Shown here one piece after another: positions 35,697 through 45,040 of a stretch of DNA of 64,000 bases; position 1 is the first letter of the stretch, and every line of letters begins with the position of its first letter. Position numbers and translations under genes: made by a program. The notes below the pieces were generated by a model. The model was not told the DNA's origin, did no database searches, and saw nothing but the letters and a program-made list of their open reading frames with translations. The DNA is from Burkholderiaceae bacterium (lineage in GTDB: Bacteria > Pseudomonadota > Gammaproteobacteria > Burkholderiales > Burkholderiaceae_F). The stretch covers positions 248,001 to 312,000 of the forward strand of contig JALHMQ010000005.1 of assembly GCA_022843955.1 (NCBI GenBank), given 5' to 3'.

Positions 35697-36128
35697 TCAG
35701 CTGCCCGCGTACAGCGCGTTCGGCGCGAGGTGGATGGTCGGATTGCTGGCTGCTGCAAAGCCCGCCGGGGCAAGCCGGGAAGGCTCGATCGGTGTCAGCG
35801 AATCGGTCGCGACGCGCCAGTCGACCGCGCGATTACCGGCGACAAACCGCACGACCTCGTCCTGAGTGACGTCGACTCGCCGCGTGTCGAGCCCGAGCCG
35901 TACCGTCCGGTCGACGCCGCCCCCGAACGACGGCACGCCGTTGTGGGCATTCGCCATGTGTGCCGTGATCCAGCTGGCCTCCGGGAGCATCAGGTCCAGC
36001 GGTGCAAAAACCTGTTGCCAGTCGATCGAGTTGCGGTCCGCGGGTTGGGCAGTTGCTGCGTTCGTGCTTCCGAGCGCCGCAGAACCGCGAACGAGCTTGA
36101 GCAGGTTCAGCAGGCCTCCATTGAGCGC
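35697..36128 (-). pseudogene. CzcE-like periplasmic metal-binding protein, remnant B
   Basis: A frame opens after a TAG just above 36128 without a start or signal peptide. It contains NLLKLVRGSAALGS, WQQVFAPLDLMLPEASW, VTQDEVVRFVAGNRAVDWRV and LTPIEPSRLAPAGFAA, and ends LAPNALYAGS. The core matches the same CzcE-like fold as remnant A at 30.6 kb. This copy keeps the C-terminal strand (APN-x-x-Y) that remnant A has lost, but lacks the exported N-terminus. Confidence 0.55.
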
Positions 36129-36822
36129 CTACCGCGAGCTGACGAAGCGCGGCCGGCCGCCGCTCGCCTGCGAAGCTAGATGCGCGTACCCGACGCGACG
36201 CTGAGGCAGGGATGACGAATTCGTCACAACTCAGCTACTCCACACGCGGCTGTTGCCGTTGCGCCCCTCACGCGGCAACGTAGCGGTCCACCGGCGTATC
36301 CGGATCCGACTGCACACCGGATGCCGAAAGCCGACCAACTCCATGACCCGCATCTGCCAGCCGACATCACATTCGGGTTGGTGCTCCATCTCGACCCTGA
36401 TCGCCTGCAGTCGCATGGCGCTACGTACTCGTGTGCGCCCGCGTCCGCGTACAGGGGCAGCACTTCTTCGTCTGCATTGATGCGACACCAGGCCAGACCT
36501 GGTGAATATCACTATTCAGCCGGCCAGGGCCCGGCAGATTGGCGCTCTCAAACACCGGCGCCAACGGTCATCCGAAGTGTCGCAAGGGGTGCACTACGAT
36601 CACCCGGCGCAGGTGTGGACCGCCATGGAGGCGATCGCTGACGCAGCGGCCCGTGCGCACGACAAGTCCAATCGCGGCGCGCGCAACACATTGGCGCCAG
36701 AGCACGTGCCGAACCTGTAGACAACTCCGAGCCGAGAAAAATTCGACTTTGCGGACGGCGAGTACAAGGAGCCGACGCTGACCGGCCGCTCGAACAGTCA
36801 ACGTGTGGCAGGCGCGACGGGA
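36129..36822. other. 694-bp stretch without a recognised gene
   Basis: Several open frames of 70-110 codons cross this region on both strands. None gives a recognisable product, except that a plus-strand GTG at 36502 (72 codons, VWTAMEAIADAAARAHDKSN) has coding-like character. It is probably decayed DNA between two czc/mer-type fragments. Confidence 0.35.
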
Positions 36823-37170
36823 TCAGCCGCCGCTGTACGGTGACTGATCCACTGGCGCCGAGTCAGCACGCGTGCTGTGATCAATGCCGTCGACGCACAC
36901 CCACTTGCCGTCACGCAGTGCGTACTGATGGCCGGCGAACGCCCAGCCGGCGTTGCCGCGCGTTTCGCGCCACCCGACGCCCGTGAGCTTGGCGGCATTG
37001 ACGGCGGGCTGCGCGCGCTCAGTCGTGGGTTGCACCGTGGCGGGCGCCGGGTTCTGCAGGACGAAGCCGGCTTCACTGTCGACGTCGACGAACACCTGCG
37101 CGTTGGCTAGCGTCGGCCGTGCCAGCGCCGCGGCGGCGGTCAGCTAGAAAAGGATGGTGCGCGATTTCAT
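36823..37170 (-). pseudogene. small exported protein with a stop codon inside its signal peptide
   Basis: The ATG at 37170 follows GGGAGCAACC and starts MKSRTILF. A TAG at 37144-37146 interrupts it, then LTAAAALARPTLANAQ continues in the same frame as a normal signal peptide. The mature part (VFVDVDSEAGFVLQN, KLTGVGWRETRGNAGWAF, GKWVCVDGIDH) runs to a TGA at 36823. Apart from one nonsense codon the gene is intact, about 115 residues. Family not recognised. Confidence 0.6.
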
Positions 37171-37229
37171 GGTTGCTCCCATCAGTGAGTGAAATCGGTT
37201 GGTTGACGCACTGACGGCAGGATTACGCA

Positions 37230-37667
37230 TCAGTCATCTCTGCCGGTTACCGCTTGGGTTCCTGTGTGCAGCGACGAGATCAGCGGGCAGGTGACGGTGC
37301 CGCGCGCCGAGCGGCATTGTTCGACCAGCGCGCGCAATGCCGACTCTATTCGGCGCAGCGCGGCAAGCTTGACCCGCACTTCGTCGAGCTTGCGCTCGGC
37401 CAAGCCGCGCGCGACCCGACATTGCGTGCCGTCTTCGAGGGTCAGCAGTTCGGCGACTTCCAGCAGGCTGAATCCCAGCCGCTGCGCCGACTTGATGAAC
37501 CGCACGCGGGCCAGATCCGCCGCCTGATAGCGGCGAATCCCGCCCCTCGGCCGCGCAGGCGCCCGCAACAGTCCGCTGCGCTGATAGAAGCGGATCGTTT
37601 CCACTCCCACCTGTGCCGCCTGCGCCAGCGCGCCGATGGTGAGGTCGTCGCCCGTCTTCTCGCTCAT
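37230..37667 (-). CDS. merR: mercury-responsive MerR regulator
   Basis: 145-residue MerR with the winged helix [23 protein letters not shown]. The three mercury-binding cysteines sit in the spacing known from Mer[14 protein letters not shown], then EQC-x8-C in [14 protein letters not shown]. The ATG at 37667 is used; a GTG lies three bases upstream. It diverges from merT across a classical operator-promoter. It represses without Hg(II) and activates with it by untwisting the promoter. Confidence 0.92.
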   Translation of the reverse strand: MSEKTGDDLTIGALAQAAQVGVETIRFYQRSGLLRAPARPRGGIRRYQAADLARVRFIKSAQRLGFSLLEVAELLTLEDGTQCRVARGLAERKLDEVRVKLAALRRIESALRALVEQCRSARGTVTCPLISSLHTGTQAVTGRDD

Positions 37668-37670
37668 CAC

Positions 37671-37701
37671 TTGACTCCGTACTTATGTACGGTCCTAACC
37701 T
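37671..37701 (+). promoter_or_regulatory. mer operator-promoter
   Basis: TTGACT at 37671-37676, a 19-base spacer and TAACCT at 37696-37701. The spacer carries the dyad CCGTAC-TTAT-GTACGG (37677-37692). This is the normal MerR-bound layout. The likely transcription start coincides with the merT ATG at 37708. Confidence 0.82.
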
Positions 37702-37707
37702 TAATCG

Positions 37708-38094
37708 ATGCAACCCTCCGCTGACCCCCTCCCCGACCTGCCGCCTGCGCATCGCACACGTGCTGCAGCACCGTTGCTGACCGCGTCGCTGGCGGGTCTG
37801 CTGGCGTCGGCCTGCTGCATCGGTCCGCTGGTGCTGCTCAGCGTCGGGCTCTCCGGCGCATGGATCGGATCCCTCACCGTGCTTGAGCCCTATCGACCGC
37901 TGTTCGTCGGGGTTGCACTGGCGGCCATGCTGCTGGCGGGGCGACGCATCTGGTGGCCGGTGCACCGATGCGAACCTGGACAGGCGTGCGCAGCGCCGGC
38001 CGCCAGGCGCGGCTACAAGATCGCGTTCGTCCTCGTGGCGCTGGCCGTCGTGACCGCCGTCGTGTTCCCATATCTGGCGCCCTTGTTCTACTGA
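37708..38094 (+). CDS. merT: mercuric ion transporter MerT
   Basis: 128-residue inner-membrane protein with three predicted helices. The first carries the vicinal cysteines (LLASACCIGPLVLLSVG) and the cytoplasmic loop the second pair (HRCEPGQACAAP), as in MerT, which takes Hg(II) from MerP and moves it inward. The N-terminus is about 10 residues longer than the usual MerT. The ATG is at the predicted transcription start, so translation may be leaderless. Confidence 0.92.
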   Translation: MQPSADPLPDLPPAHRTRAAAPLLTASLAGLLASACCIGPLVLLSVGLSGAWIGSLTVLEPYRPLFVGVALAAMLLAGRRIWWPVHRCEPGQACAAPAARRGYKIAFVLVALAVVTAVVFPYLAPLFY

Positions 38095-38105
38095 AGGAAG
38101 CAACG

Positions 38106-38387
38106 ATGAAGAAGCTGCTTGTCTGCCTGACTCTGCTCGCTTCGATGGCGGGTGCCGCCGCAGCGGAGCGCACCGTGACGCTTGCGGTGCCGTCGATGGA
38201 CTGCCCTGTCTGCCCGATCACCGTCAGGAAGGCTCTGTCGAACGTGCCCGGCGTCGTGCGCGCCGACGTGAGCTTCGAGAAACGGCAGGCAACCGTGACC
38301 TTCGACGACCGGAAGACCGATCTGCAGGCACTGATGCTCGCTACGCGGGACGCCGGCTATCCGTCCGCACTGGTCGCTCACAAGTGA
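38106..38387 (+). CDS. merP: periplasmic mercury-binding protein MerP
   Basis: 93-residue heavy-metal-associated protein. It has a signal peptide (KKLLVCLTLLASMAGAAAA) and a metal site MDCPVCPITV, which keeps the two cysteines of the MerP CxxC motif. The fold strands VTLAVPSMDC and ATVTFDDRKTD are typical. It captures Hg(II) in the periplasm and hands it to MerT. AAGGAAG lies before the ATG. Confidence 0.92.
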   Translation: MKKLLVCLTLLASMAGAAAAERTVTLAVPSMDCPVCPITVRKALSNVPGVVRADVSFEKRQATVTFDDRKTDLQALMLATRDAGYPSALVAHK

Positions 38388-38617
38388 ACGCCACCGTGAA
38401 CGCACCGCGCCTGGCGTCGACGCTCACCTGTCCCGCGTGCGGACACGCGCGCCGTGAAACGATGCCGACCGACGCCTGCCAGTGGTTCTATCCATGCGCG
38501 GGCTGCGGCGCGCTGCTGCGGCCGAAGCCAGGCGACTGCTGCGTGTTCTGCTCGTACGGTTCGGTACCTTGTCCGCCGAAGCAGGCCTCCGGTCGCGGAT
38601 GCGGGCCGCGACCTTGA
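38384..38617 (+). CDS. GDCCVxC domain protein of the mer operon
   Basis: 77-residue cysteine-rich protein. Its GTG start overlaps the merP stop (GTGA). Motifs are TCPACGH, CAGCGALLRPKPGDCCVFC and VPCPP. The GDCCVxC core gives the family its name, and relatives are sometimes selenoproteins at the first of these positions; here it is a plain cysteine. It lies in the place where merA is normally found. A role in binding or handing on Hg(II) thiols is inferred from position and cysteines. Confidence 0.75.
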   Translation: MNATVNAPRLASTLTCPACGHARRETMPTDACQWFYPCAGCGALLRPKPGDCCVFCSYGSVPCPPKQASGRGCGPRP

Positions 38618-38632
38618 ACCGAAGCGCCGCCC

Positions 38633-40119
38633 TCAGCGGACCTGCAGCACGCCCATCATCCCCTGGTCCTCATGCTCGAGGATGTGGCAGTGGTACATGC
38701 GCAGGCCCGGCTGGTCCTGCCGCATCAGCAGCCGCACCGTCTCGCCGCGCGCGACGTTGACGGTGTCCTTCCATGCCGGGAACGCGGCCGCTGCCGACTG
38801 GCCGGCGCGCTCACGGCTGACCACCTGGAACTGCGTGCCGTGGATGTGGAACGGATGATCCATCCCGGTCGCATTGAATACCTCCCAGGCTTCCGCTTCG
38901 CCGACCGTCATCAGCGCGTCGATGCGGGCCGGATCAAAGCTGCGTCCGTTGATCGTGAACGCGCCCGGCGTCATCGAGCCCATGCCGGCCATCATCCCGT
39001 CCGGTCCCAGCACGAAGCGCTGGCTGCGCACGGCCGGCGGCAACGCGGGGACTGCCCGCAGCACCGGCGGCAGCACGACCGGCGCCACCGGTGCGCCCAG
39101 CAGCCGCACTGCGAGGATCGTATCGGCGGCGCGCGACACGCCGGTCACGCCCATCATCATCGAGCCTCGGTCGTAGGGCAGCGCCCGCAGCACCGTGTCG
39201 GCGCTGAAGCTCACCACGACTTCGGCGCGCTCGCCGGGCGCCAGCAGCACCTCGGCGAGGTTCGGCACCGGCGAGGACAGCAGCCCGCCGTCGGTGCCGA
39301 TCAGCGTCATCGCTGTGGCGCCAAATGCCAGCCGCAGATAGCGGGCGTTGGTTGCGTTGAACAGCCGCAGCCGGTGCGATCGTCCTGGCGCCGCGTCAGC
39401 AGCGGTCGCCGGTCGCCATTAACCAGCAGCACGTCGCCTTCGCGGCCGAACACGTAGTCCATGCCGGTGTTGGGAGCGATGCGCCCGCCCGCATCGAGGC
39501 GCAGATCGCTGATCACGAGCGCGAGATCGAGCAGGTCGGCCGGCAACGGATCGATGCGCGGCTTGACCAGGAATACCCCGGCCAGACCGCGGAACACCTG
39601 CTCGTGCGTGACCTGATGCGGATGCGGGTGGTACCAGTACGAGGCGGCGGACCCTGGCGGCAGCGTGAACTCGTAGCGCCGCGTGGCGCCGGGCGCGACC
39701 GGATCCATCGGATTGCCGTCCTGCGCTGCCGGCACCGGCATCCCGTGCCAGTGCACGGTCGAGTCCTGACCAGGCAGCGCGTTGGTGAAATCAATGCGCA
39801 CGCGGTCGCCCTCATGCGCCTCGATCAGCGGCCCCGGGACGCTGCCGTTGTACCCCCAGAAGGTGGTTCGCGTACCGGGGACCAGCGGCAGCTCGACCGG
39901 CGCGGCCGCCAGCGCCGCCTCGAACACCCCCGGCAGCGCGCTGGCATTCGCCAGCCGGGCGAGTGGCCGCAGCGGTGCACCCTCAGGCAGCGGCGGCGTC
40001 GTGTTCAGCGGCAACGTCGCCATGCCCGCTCCCATCGATCCGCCGTGCATGCCGCTGTCGCCACCGCAGCCAGCGAGCAGTGCGCCGCTGGTCAGGCCGA
40101 GAAACGATCGCCGGTCCAT
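38633..40119 (-). pseudogene. multicopper oxidase, CueO/FtsP-like, frameshifted once
   Basis: Starts at the ATG at 40119 (GGAGG six bases before) with a Tat-like leader (DRRSFLGLTSGALLAGCGG). Copper ligands are all present: TVHWHGMPVP, YHPHPHQV, DHPFHIHGTQF and HCHILEHEDQGMMG. Between GDRRPLLT and RLRLFNATNARYLRL the frame slips by one base near 39,385, so two open frames (to 39307 and from 39310 down to 38633) each cover half of the protein. If the slip is an assembly error the gene is a normal 495-residue oxidase of Cu(I). It converges with the mer genes with 15 bases between stops. Confidence 0.82.
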
Positions 40120-40198
40120 GATGACCTCCACTGATTAAGGATATCGGGGCGCCCGCCGCCTGACCTGCCGGAGCAGGTGGGCGGCATTCAAGAAAGAC

Positions 40199-42454
40199 TC
40201 AACTCGCTCGCAAGCGCAGCGCATTGCCCACGACGCTGACAGAAGACAGGCTCATCGCCAGCGCCGCGATCAGCGGCGACAGCAGCAAGCCAAATGCGGG
40301 ATAGAGCACGCCGGCGGCGATCGGCACGCCGATCGCGTTGTAGATGAATGCGAACAACAGGTTCTGCTTCATGTTGGCCACGGTCGCTTGCGACAGCCGG
40401 CGAGCGCGTGCGATGCCGCGCAGATCGCCCTTGACGAGGGTCACGTGGCCCGCCGCCATTGCCACGTCGGTGCCGGTTCCCATGGCGATGCCCACATCGG
40501 CGGCGGCCAGCGCCGGCGCGTCATTGATGCCGTCGCCGGCCATCGCCACCCGCCGTCCCGCGGTCTTCAACCGGGCCACCAGATCGGCCTTGTGCTGCGG
40601 ACGCACCTCGCCGTGGACCTCGTCGATCCCGAGTTGCCGCGCCACCGCCTGCGCAGTCGTGAGGCCGTCGCCGGTGGCCATCACGACGCGGATGCCGGCC
40701 GCCTGCAGGGCACGCAGCGCCTCGGGCGTGGACTCCTTGATCGGATCGGCCACCGCGATGAGCCCCGCGAGCCGGCCGTTGAAGGCCACGAAGACCACGC
40801 TCGCGCCGGCCGCCCGCAGCGCCTCGGCCTCCGGCGACAGCGGCCCGGTGTCCAGCCCTTGCTGCTGCATCAGGGCGGTGTTCCCCAATGCGACCGGGGC
40901 GCCCTCGACGCGGCCGCGCACCCCGATGCCGGAGCCAGACTCGAACTCCTCTGCCTTGGCGAGCGCCAGTCCCCGGCGGCGGGCCTCGGCGACGATGGCC
41001 TCGGCCAACGGGTGCTCCGAACCGGCGTCGAGGCTGGCCGCGATCCGCAGCACCGCTTCCTCGCTGAAGCCGGGCGCCGCGATCACCCGCCGGAACGCTG
41101 GCTTGCCGACCGTCAGCGTGCCGGTCTTGTCGACGATCAGCGTGTCGATGCGGCGCAGGTGTTCGATTGCCTCGGCGTCCTTGAACAGCACGCCGGACTG
41201 CGCGCCGCGGCCGGTGGCCACCATCACGGACATCGGCGTCGCCAGGCCCAGTGCGCATGGACAGGCGATGATCAGCACCGCGATTGCGTTGATGATGCCG
41301 TACACCCAGGACGGCTCGGGGCCAAACAGCCCCCACACGACGAAGGTCGCCACCGCAATCAGTGCCACGGCGATCACGAACCAGTAGGAGACCTGATCGG
41401 CCATCCGCTGCATCGGCGCGCGCGAACGCGCTGCCTGCGCCACCATCTGCACGATCTGCGCCAGCACCGTCTCGGCGCCGACCTTCTCGGCCCGCATCAC
41501 CATCGCGCCGTTGCCGTTGATGGTGGCGCCGATGAGCCTCTCGCCCGGCTGCTTCTCGACCGGCACCGGCTCGCCGGTCAGCATCGACTCGTCGACGCTG
41601 GAGCGGCCGCCGAGCACGACGCCGTCCACCGGCACCTTCTCGCCGGGTCGCACCCGCAGCCGGTCGCCAAGATGCACCTGTGCCAGCGGGATGTCTTCCT
41701 CGCTGCCGTCATCGCGCAGCCGACGAGCAATTTTCGGCGCCATGCCGAGCAGCGCCTTGATCGCCGCCGAGGTGGCCGAACGCGCGCGCAGTTCCAGCAG
41801 TTGCCCCAGCAGCGTCAGCGACACGATGACGACCGCCGCCTCGAAGTAGACCGACACCCGCCCGTCGACCACGAACGACGCGGGGAAGCGGCCCGGCGCC
41901 ACCGTCGCCACCGCGCTGTACAGGAACGCGATGCCGACGCCGGTGCCGATCAGCGTCCACATGTTGGGGCTGGCGTTGCGCAGCGACTGCGCCCAGCGCT
42001 CGAAGAACGGCCAGCCAGCCCACCACACAACCGGCGCGGCGAGCAGCATCTCGACCCAGTTCTGCACCCGTGGATCGATCCACCCGAGACGGTGTCCTGC
42101 CATCGCCAGCAGCACCACGGCCACCGTCAGCGGCAGCGTCCACGCGAAACGGCGGGTGAAGTCGGCCAGTTCCGGGTTCGGACCGTCGTCGAGCGCGGGT
42201 TGCTCGGGCTCCAGCGCCATGCCGCAGATCGGGCAGTTGCCGGGCGCCGGCTGACGAACCTGCGGATGCATCGGGCAGGTGTAGACGGCCGCGCGCGGGG
42301 CCGGCTGGTCGCTGCCTGCAGCCGTGGGATGGGCGTCGCGCCTTGCTGCGTGCTGCGCCACGTGGGGCTCGTGTCCGGCGTGACGGGGACTCGCGGTCGT
42401 CGCGCCGTCCGCGGGCTCTCCATGGTCATGCGTGTGGCCGGTCGGCTTGTCCAT
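40199..42454 (-). CDS. copA: copper P1B-type ATPase with N-terminal heavy-metal-binding domain
   Basis: 751-residue exporter starting [14 protein letters not shown], with a His-rich stretch before it reaches the domain [20 protein letters not shown] (CPMHP and CPICGM) that is common in Cu/Ag ATPases. The membrane CPC is in [16 protein letters not shown], the phosphorylation site [11 protein letters not shown], and the hinge [21 protein letters not shown] with LATPM is the Cu(I) type. The earlier ATG at 42589 is in antisense-like sequence and was rejected. It is followed upstream by its chaperone on the same strand. Confidence 0.92.
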   Translation of the reverse strand: MDKPTGHTHDHGEPADGATTASPRHAGHEPHVAQHAARRDAHPTAAGSDQPAPRAAVYTCPMHPQVRQPAPGNCPICGMALEPEQPALDDGPNPELADFTRRFAWTLPLTVAVVLLAMAGHRLGWIDPRVQNWVEMLLAAPVVWWAGWPFFERWAQSLRNASPNMWTLIGTGVGIAFLYSAVATVAPGRFPASFVVDGRVSVYFEAAVVIVSLTLLGQLLELRARSATSAAIKALLGMAPKIARRLRDDGSEEDIPLAQVHLGDRLRVRPGEKVPVDGVVLGGRSSVDESMLTGEPVPVEKQPGERLIGATINGNGAMVMRAEKVGAETVLAQIVQMVAQAARSRAPMQRMADQVSYWFVIAVALIAVATFVVWGLFGPEPSWVYGIINAIAVLIIACPCALGLATPMSVMVATGRGAQSGVLFKDAEAIEHLRRIDTLIVDKTGTLTVGKPAFRRVIAAPGFSEEAVLRIAASLDAGSEHPLAEAIVAEARRRGLALAKAEEFESGSGIGVRGRVEGAPVALGNTALMQQQGLDTGPLSPEAEALRAAGASVVFVAFNGRLAGLIAVADPIKESTPEALRALQAAGIRVVMATGDGLTTAQAVARQLGIDEVHGEVRPQHKADLVARLKTAGRRVAMAGDGINDAPALAAADVGIAMGTGTDVAMAAGHVTLVKGDLRGIARARRLSQATVANMKQNLLFAFIYNAIGVPIAAGVLYPAFGLLLSPLIAALAMSLSSVSVVGNALRLRAS

Positions 42455-42503
42455 CTTCAACCTCGGCGGCGGGCAACGACGGCGCGTTCGGGATCCGCCG
42501 TCA

Positions 42504-42710
42504 TCAGGCGCGCCGCGCTGCGTAGCCCGCTTGCCGGATGACGTTCTCAATACGGTCGGCAGCGACATCGGCGGCGCGGACGACCACACGCCCGGGATCG
42601 CGGGTCACAACGACTTCCTGCACGCTGGCAAGCCGTTCGATCGCGCGTTGCACGCTGATCGCGCAGCCGCCACAGGTCATGCCGTCCACTTCGAAGGTCA
42701 TTTCATTCAT
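42504..42710 (-). CDS. copZ: heavy-metal-associated copper chaperone (CopZ-like)
   Basis: 68-residue single HMA domain: [17 protein letters not shown] with the GMTCxxC metal site, then [11 protein letters not shown] and [10 protein letters not shown]. It carries Cu(I) or Ag(I) in the cytoplasm to the copper ATPase encoded 49 bases downstream. Confidence 0.88.
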   Translation of the reverse strand: MNEMTFEVDGMTCGGCAISVQRAIERLASVQEVVVTRDPGRVVVRAADVAADRIENVIRQAGYAARRA

Positions 42711-42727
42711 GGTCGGTCCTCGGCGAC

Positions 42728-42958
42728 TCAGCGCCGGTGTCCGCCGTGCCAGAACAGATGGACCAGCGGGCAGACAAGAAGCAACAGGTATGCCCAGCGC
42801 CCGCTCACGCGCTCCCAATGCTCGCGCAGCAGGTAGAAGGCGCCGATGAGCACGAGCATCAGCAGTACCGCCCGCAAGTTCTTGCGACTGCGCGCTGACG
42901 ACGGACTTGCGAGCCCGGACGCCGCATCGGTCGAGTGGGAGTTGTTCAGCAGGTCCAT
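42728..42958 (-). CDS. DUF2933 small membrane protein
   Basis: 76-residue protein from the ATG at 42958 (MDLLNNSHSTDAA). Two hydrophobic helices (AVLLMLVLIGAFYLL and WAYLLLLVCPLVHLF) and the C-terminal HLFWHGGHRR are typical of DUF2933. These proteins occur with copper ATPases and multicopper oxidases. A Met/His-type copper role is often suggested but not shown. Confidence 0.78.
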   Translation of the reverse strand: MDLLNNSHSTDAASGLASPSSARSRKNLRAVLLMLVLIGAFYLLREHWERVSGRWAYLLLLVCPLVHLFWHGGHRR

Positions 42959-43225
42959 CACAGAGACGACAGGTCGGCACCGGTCGCGTTGCGGCAACTG
43001 CCGCGCCACAACCATCGCTTGCAGTCTGAGTCACGCGACATGACGGGAACATTGCACGACGGTTAATAAATCGTTGGCGGGCGGTCGTGATGCGGAAGGG
43101 CGCGGCGAGCCGCGCGATGCGCACCCCGGTTGCCGTCGTGACGGCGCTCCCACCGCGCCACAAACACGGCGGCAGCCGCCGGCACGCTGACCGCTGCGCG
43201 CGGCGCACCGGGACGCGCGCCGCCG

Positions 43226-43591
43226 CTATCGCTGCGGGCAGTCCTGAAGCAGATGGTGCTCCTGCATCATCTGCCCCATCAGCACCGTCATCAGTCGCTG
43301 GTGTTCGCTCATCCAATCGCGCAGTTGCTCCAGACTCATCCGGCCGCTCGGTTTGAGCTGCTGCAGCTGCGCCAGCGTTTCGTTCATCGCCCGCATGTGC
43401 TCGGCAAGCTTCTGGCGCCGCTCCTCGCCGCGTGCTGCCTCAACCGCGCGCAGCGTCTGCTGCTGCTGTGCCAGCCGGTCGTCCAACGCGCGCAGTTGCG
43501 GATCGGCGGCAGCGGCCCACAGCGGCAGCGCGCCGGCGACCAACGTCGCGGCGATCCACAGCACGGGCCGACGCCGCGCCGCGGCGATCAT
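43226..43591 (-). CDS. periplasmic helical protein of the copper cluster
   Basis: 121-residue protein from the ATG at 43591. A signal peptide (VLWIAATLVAGALPLWAAA) precedes a mostly helical, Gln-rich domain (LDDRLAQQQQTLRAVEAAR, then ETLAQLQQLKPSGRMSLEQL). The end is Met/His-rich (MGQMMQEHHLLQ). Secreted helical Met/His proteins are common beside copper pumps and may buffer Cu(I); this is inference. Confidence 0.58.
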   Translation of the reverse strand: MIAAARRRPVLWIAATLVAGALPLWAAAADPQLRALDDRLAQQQQTLRAVEAARGEERRQKLAEHMRAMNETLAQLQQLKPSGRMSLEQLRDWMSEHQRLMTVLMGQMMQEHHLLQDCPQR

Positions 43592-43616
43592 GGCCTGCGG
43601 GCCGCTCTGTCTGACC

Positions 43617-43976
43617 TCATCGGGCGGACGAGGCGAGGTCGCGGTGGGCCTGCGCCAGCGATCGGGCCTCGCCGGCCGCGTTCCTGAACTGCGTCTGCGC
43701 GAAGCGGCAGTGCGACGCCATCGATGCCCCCTTTTCGGCGCGTCCGCCGACCCCCAGTCCGCCCTGGTAAGCGACGGCGAGGCGGCCGTGCTCGGCGGCC
43801 TCCGCTTCGTAGGCGGCCGCCTTCGTATCGAAGTACTCGGCAAGCTTCAGGTGGTCGGCCGGCGACTTGGCCGCCTGCAGGGCGGCCGGCACGTCGGTGA
43901 CCACGGGGGTGGTGCTGCACGCGGCCAGCAGCAGCACCGACGCAAACAGCGGAACCAGTAACGGCATGCGGGGCAT
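43617..43976 (-). CDS. small lipoprotein, paralogue of the one at 47.9 kb
   Basis: 119-residue lipoprotein with lipobox VLLLAACST. The mature helix contains LAEYFDTKAAAYEAEAAEHG, HCRFAQTQFRNAAGEARSL and AQAHRDLASSAR. A second lipoprotein at 47928-48359 repeats the same order (LAEYFDAKASAYDAEAAEHG, HCRDLQTQFAGAAGSARAL, AKAHRELAT), so they are clear paralogues. They flank the mobile unit at 44.3-47.1 kb. Function unknown. Confidence 0.68.
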   Translation of the reverse strand: MPRMPLLVPLFASVLLLAACSTTPVVTDVPAALQAAKSPADHLKLAEYFDTKAAAYEAEAAEHGRLAVAYQGGLGVGGRAEKGASMASHCRFAQTQFRNAAGEARSLAQAHRDLASSAR

Positions 43977-44288
43977 CGCGTCCTCCTACGGACAGGAATG
44001 AGGTGGTGGGGCGTGGCCGCGCGCCTGCCTCTTACACCCGTGCGACCAGCGTGCTAGCAACGCGCCCCGGTGGAGGACGGTACGTCGTGGAACATGACGG
44101 TCTGCTGACTTCCTGTTGACAAGACAAGTTGGCGCTTGCGCGGGCGCAAGCTCGATACGACCGTGGCCGCGACTGCAAGCAGCCTGCAGCGCGTCGGCTG
44201 ACGACGGACGGCATGTGATCGCCTGCGCGAAGTCCGCGCACACCGACCCGCCGACATCGCGGTGGGCTCAGACGGCGCTCGGCGGTAG
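43977..44288. other. 312-bp intergenic stretch at the left side of the mobile unit
   Basis: No gene recognised. It contains the perfect hairpin GCTTGCGC-GG-GCGCAAGC at 44134-44151 and ends where the inverted repeat of the mobile unit starts. Confidence 0.45.
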
Positions 44289-44300
44289 TGTCTCAGTTTG
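44289..44300 (+). repeat. terminal inverted repeat, left, of the IS1-like unit
   Basis: TGTCTCAGTTTG, inverted partner of 47091-47102 with one mismatch. It lies 38 bases before the small basic ORF. Confidence 0.5.
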
Positions 44301-44338
44301 ATTTTGAGGGGCACCGCGGACCGCGGTAGCCTAGGCGG

Positions 44339-44557
44339 GTGCCGCCGCAAGCCCGTCCCCGCGATCCCAGCCAACTCGCTCGTCTGATCGTCGCAGAAAC
44401 CGTTGGCGATGCATCGCCGATCAACGCGCGATCGACGGTAGTCCGCGCAGCGAAGGCGGGCCGCAAGGGCGGACCCGCGAGAGCGAAGCGCCTTACCTCT
44501 GCTCAACGATCGCAGATCGCGCGAACAGCGGCCCAGGCGCGATGGAAGAAGGGCTAG
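44339..44557 (+). CDS. small basic KGG-type protein
   Basis: 72 codons from a GTG at 44339. The C-terminus VRAAKAGRKGGPARAKRLTSAQRSQIARTAA and QARWKKG has the Lys-Gly-Gly and RAK-L-S/T-x-x-x-R-x-x-IA-x-x-A-A-x-ARW pattern of small, basic, possibly nucleic-acid-binding proteins often found near mobile elements. Its stop overlaps that of the convergent gene at 44554. Function unknown. Confidence 0.55.
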   Translation: MPPQARPRDPSQLARLIVAETVGDASPINARSTVVRAAKAGRKGGPARAKRLTSAQRSQIARTAAQARWKKG

Positions 44558-45033
44558 GCGGCCTTCTCGTCGTCGCCCGGCGCGTTGATGCGCCATTGCA
44601 CGTCCGGTTCGAAGTCCATCGGCATGACGATCGGGTCTTCGCCTTCGTTGACGCGGTTCCAATGCATCACGTCGAAGGTCAACTGAACGGCGTCGCCAAC
44701 CATCTGCTCGCGTCTCTGGACGAACGCCTTCTGCGCGACGTGGCGTGGCGCCTCGTCAATGTCGGTCCAAAGCGTCAGTTGTTGGTTCCCGTGCCACTCG
44801 ACCACGGCGAGGTTCGCGCGGTACGGCCGGCCGCTGACCTCATCCCTTCGAACCTCCTCCCGCGCCGCTGCGGAGAATTGCGCTGCGAGCCTATCGAGCG
44901 CGCTCTTCGGCTTTGGGAGAGGCCAGCCCTTGCTGACGGCGAACTTCGCTACGTCATGCATCGAGACTGACTGTTGCCCGGCCTGTTCCCGATAGAGGCG
45001 CATCAACGCTTGCATTTCCTGGTTCTTGGTCAT
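44554..45033 (-). CDS. hypothetical protein coupled to the XRE/ImmA-IrrE gene
   Basis: 159 residues from the ATG at 45033, chosen for GAGG five bases before it and 7 bases after the previous stop; ATGs at 45060 and 45075 would overlap that gene. Features: MTKNQEMQALMRLYREQAGQ, VSMHDVAKFAVSKGWPLPKP, then a beta-rich half with ANLAVVEWHGNQQLTLWTDI. The family is not known to me. Its tight pairing with the regulator suggests that the two work as a pair (regulator-peptidase and target, or toxin-like partner). Confidence 0.6.
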   Translation of the reverse strand: MTKNQEMQALMRLYREQAGQQSVSMHDVAKFAVSKGWPLPKPKSALDRLAAQFSAAAREEVRRDEVSGRPYRANLAVVEWHGNQQLTLWTDIDEAPRHVAQKAFVQRREQMVGDAVQLTFDVMHWNRVNEGEDPIVMPMDFEPDVQWRINAPGDDEKAA

Positions 45034-45040
45034 CACGTCC

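Noticed and set aside
37708-38617. Selenocysteine in the GDCCVxC protein
   Set aside because: The motif is encoded by ordinary cysteine codons with no in-frame TGA at the relevant position.
40388-42541. Very long open frame (about 717 codons) on the plus strand over the copper ATPase gene
   Set aside because: It is antisense to copA, extremely His/Arg/Asp-rich, and caused by high GC at third positions. The minus-strand protein has all ATPase motifs.
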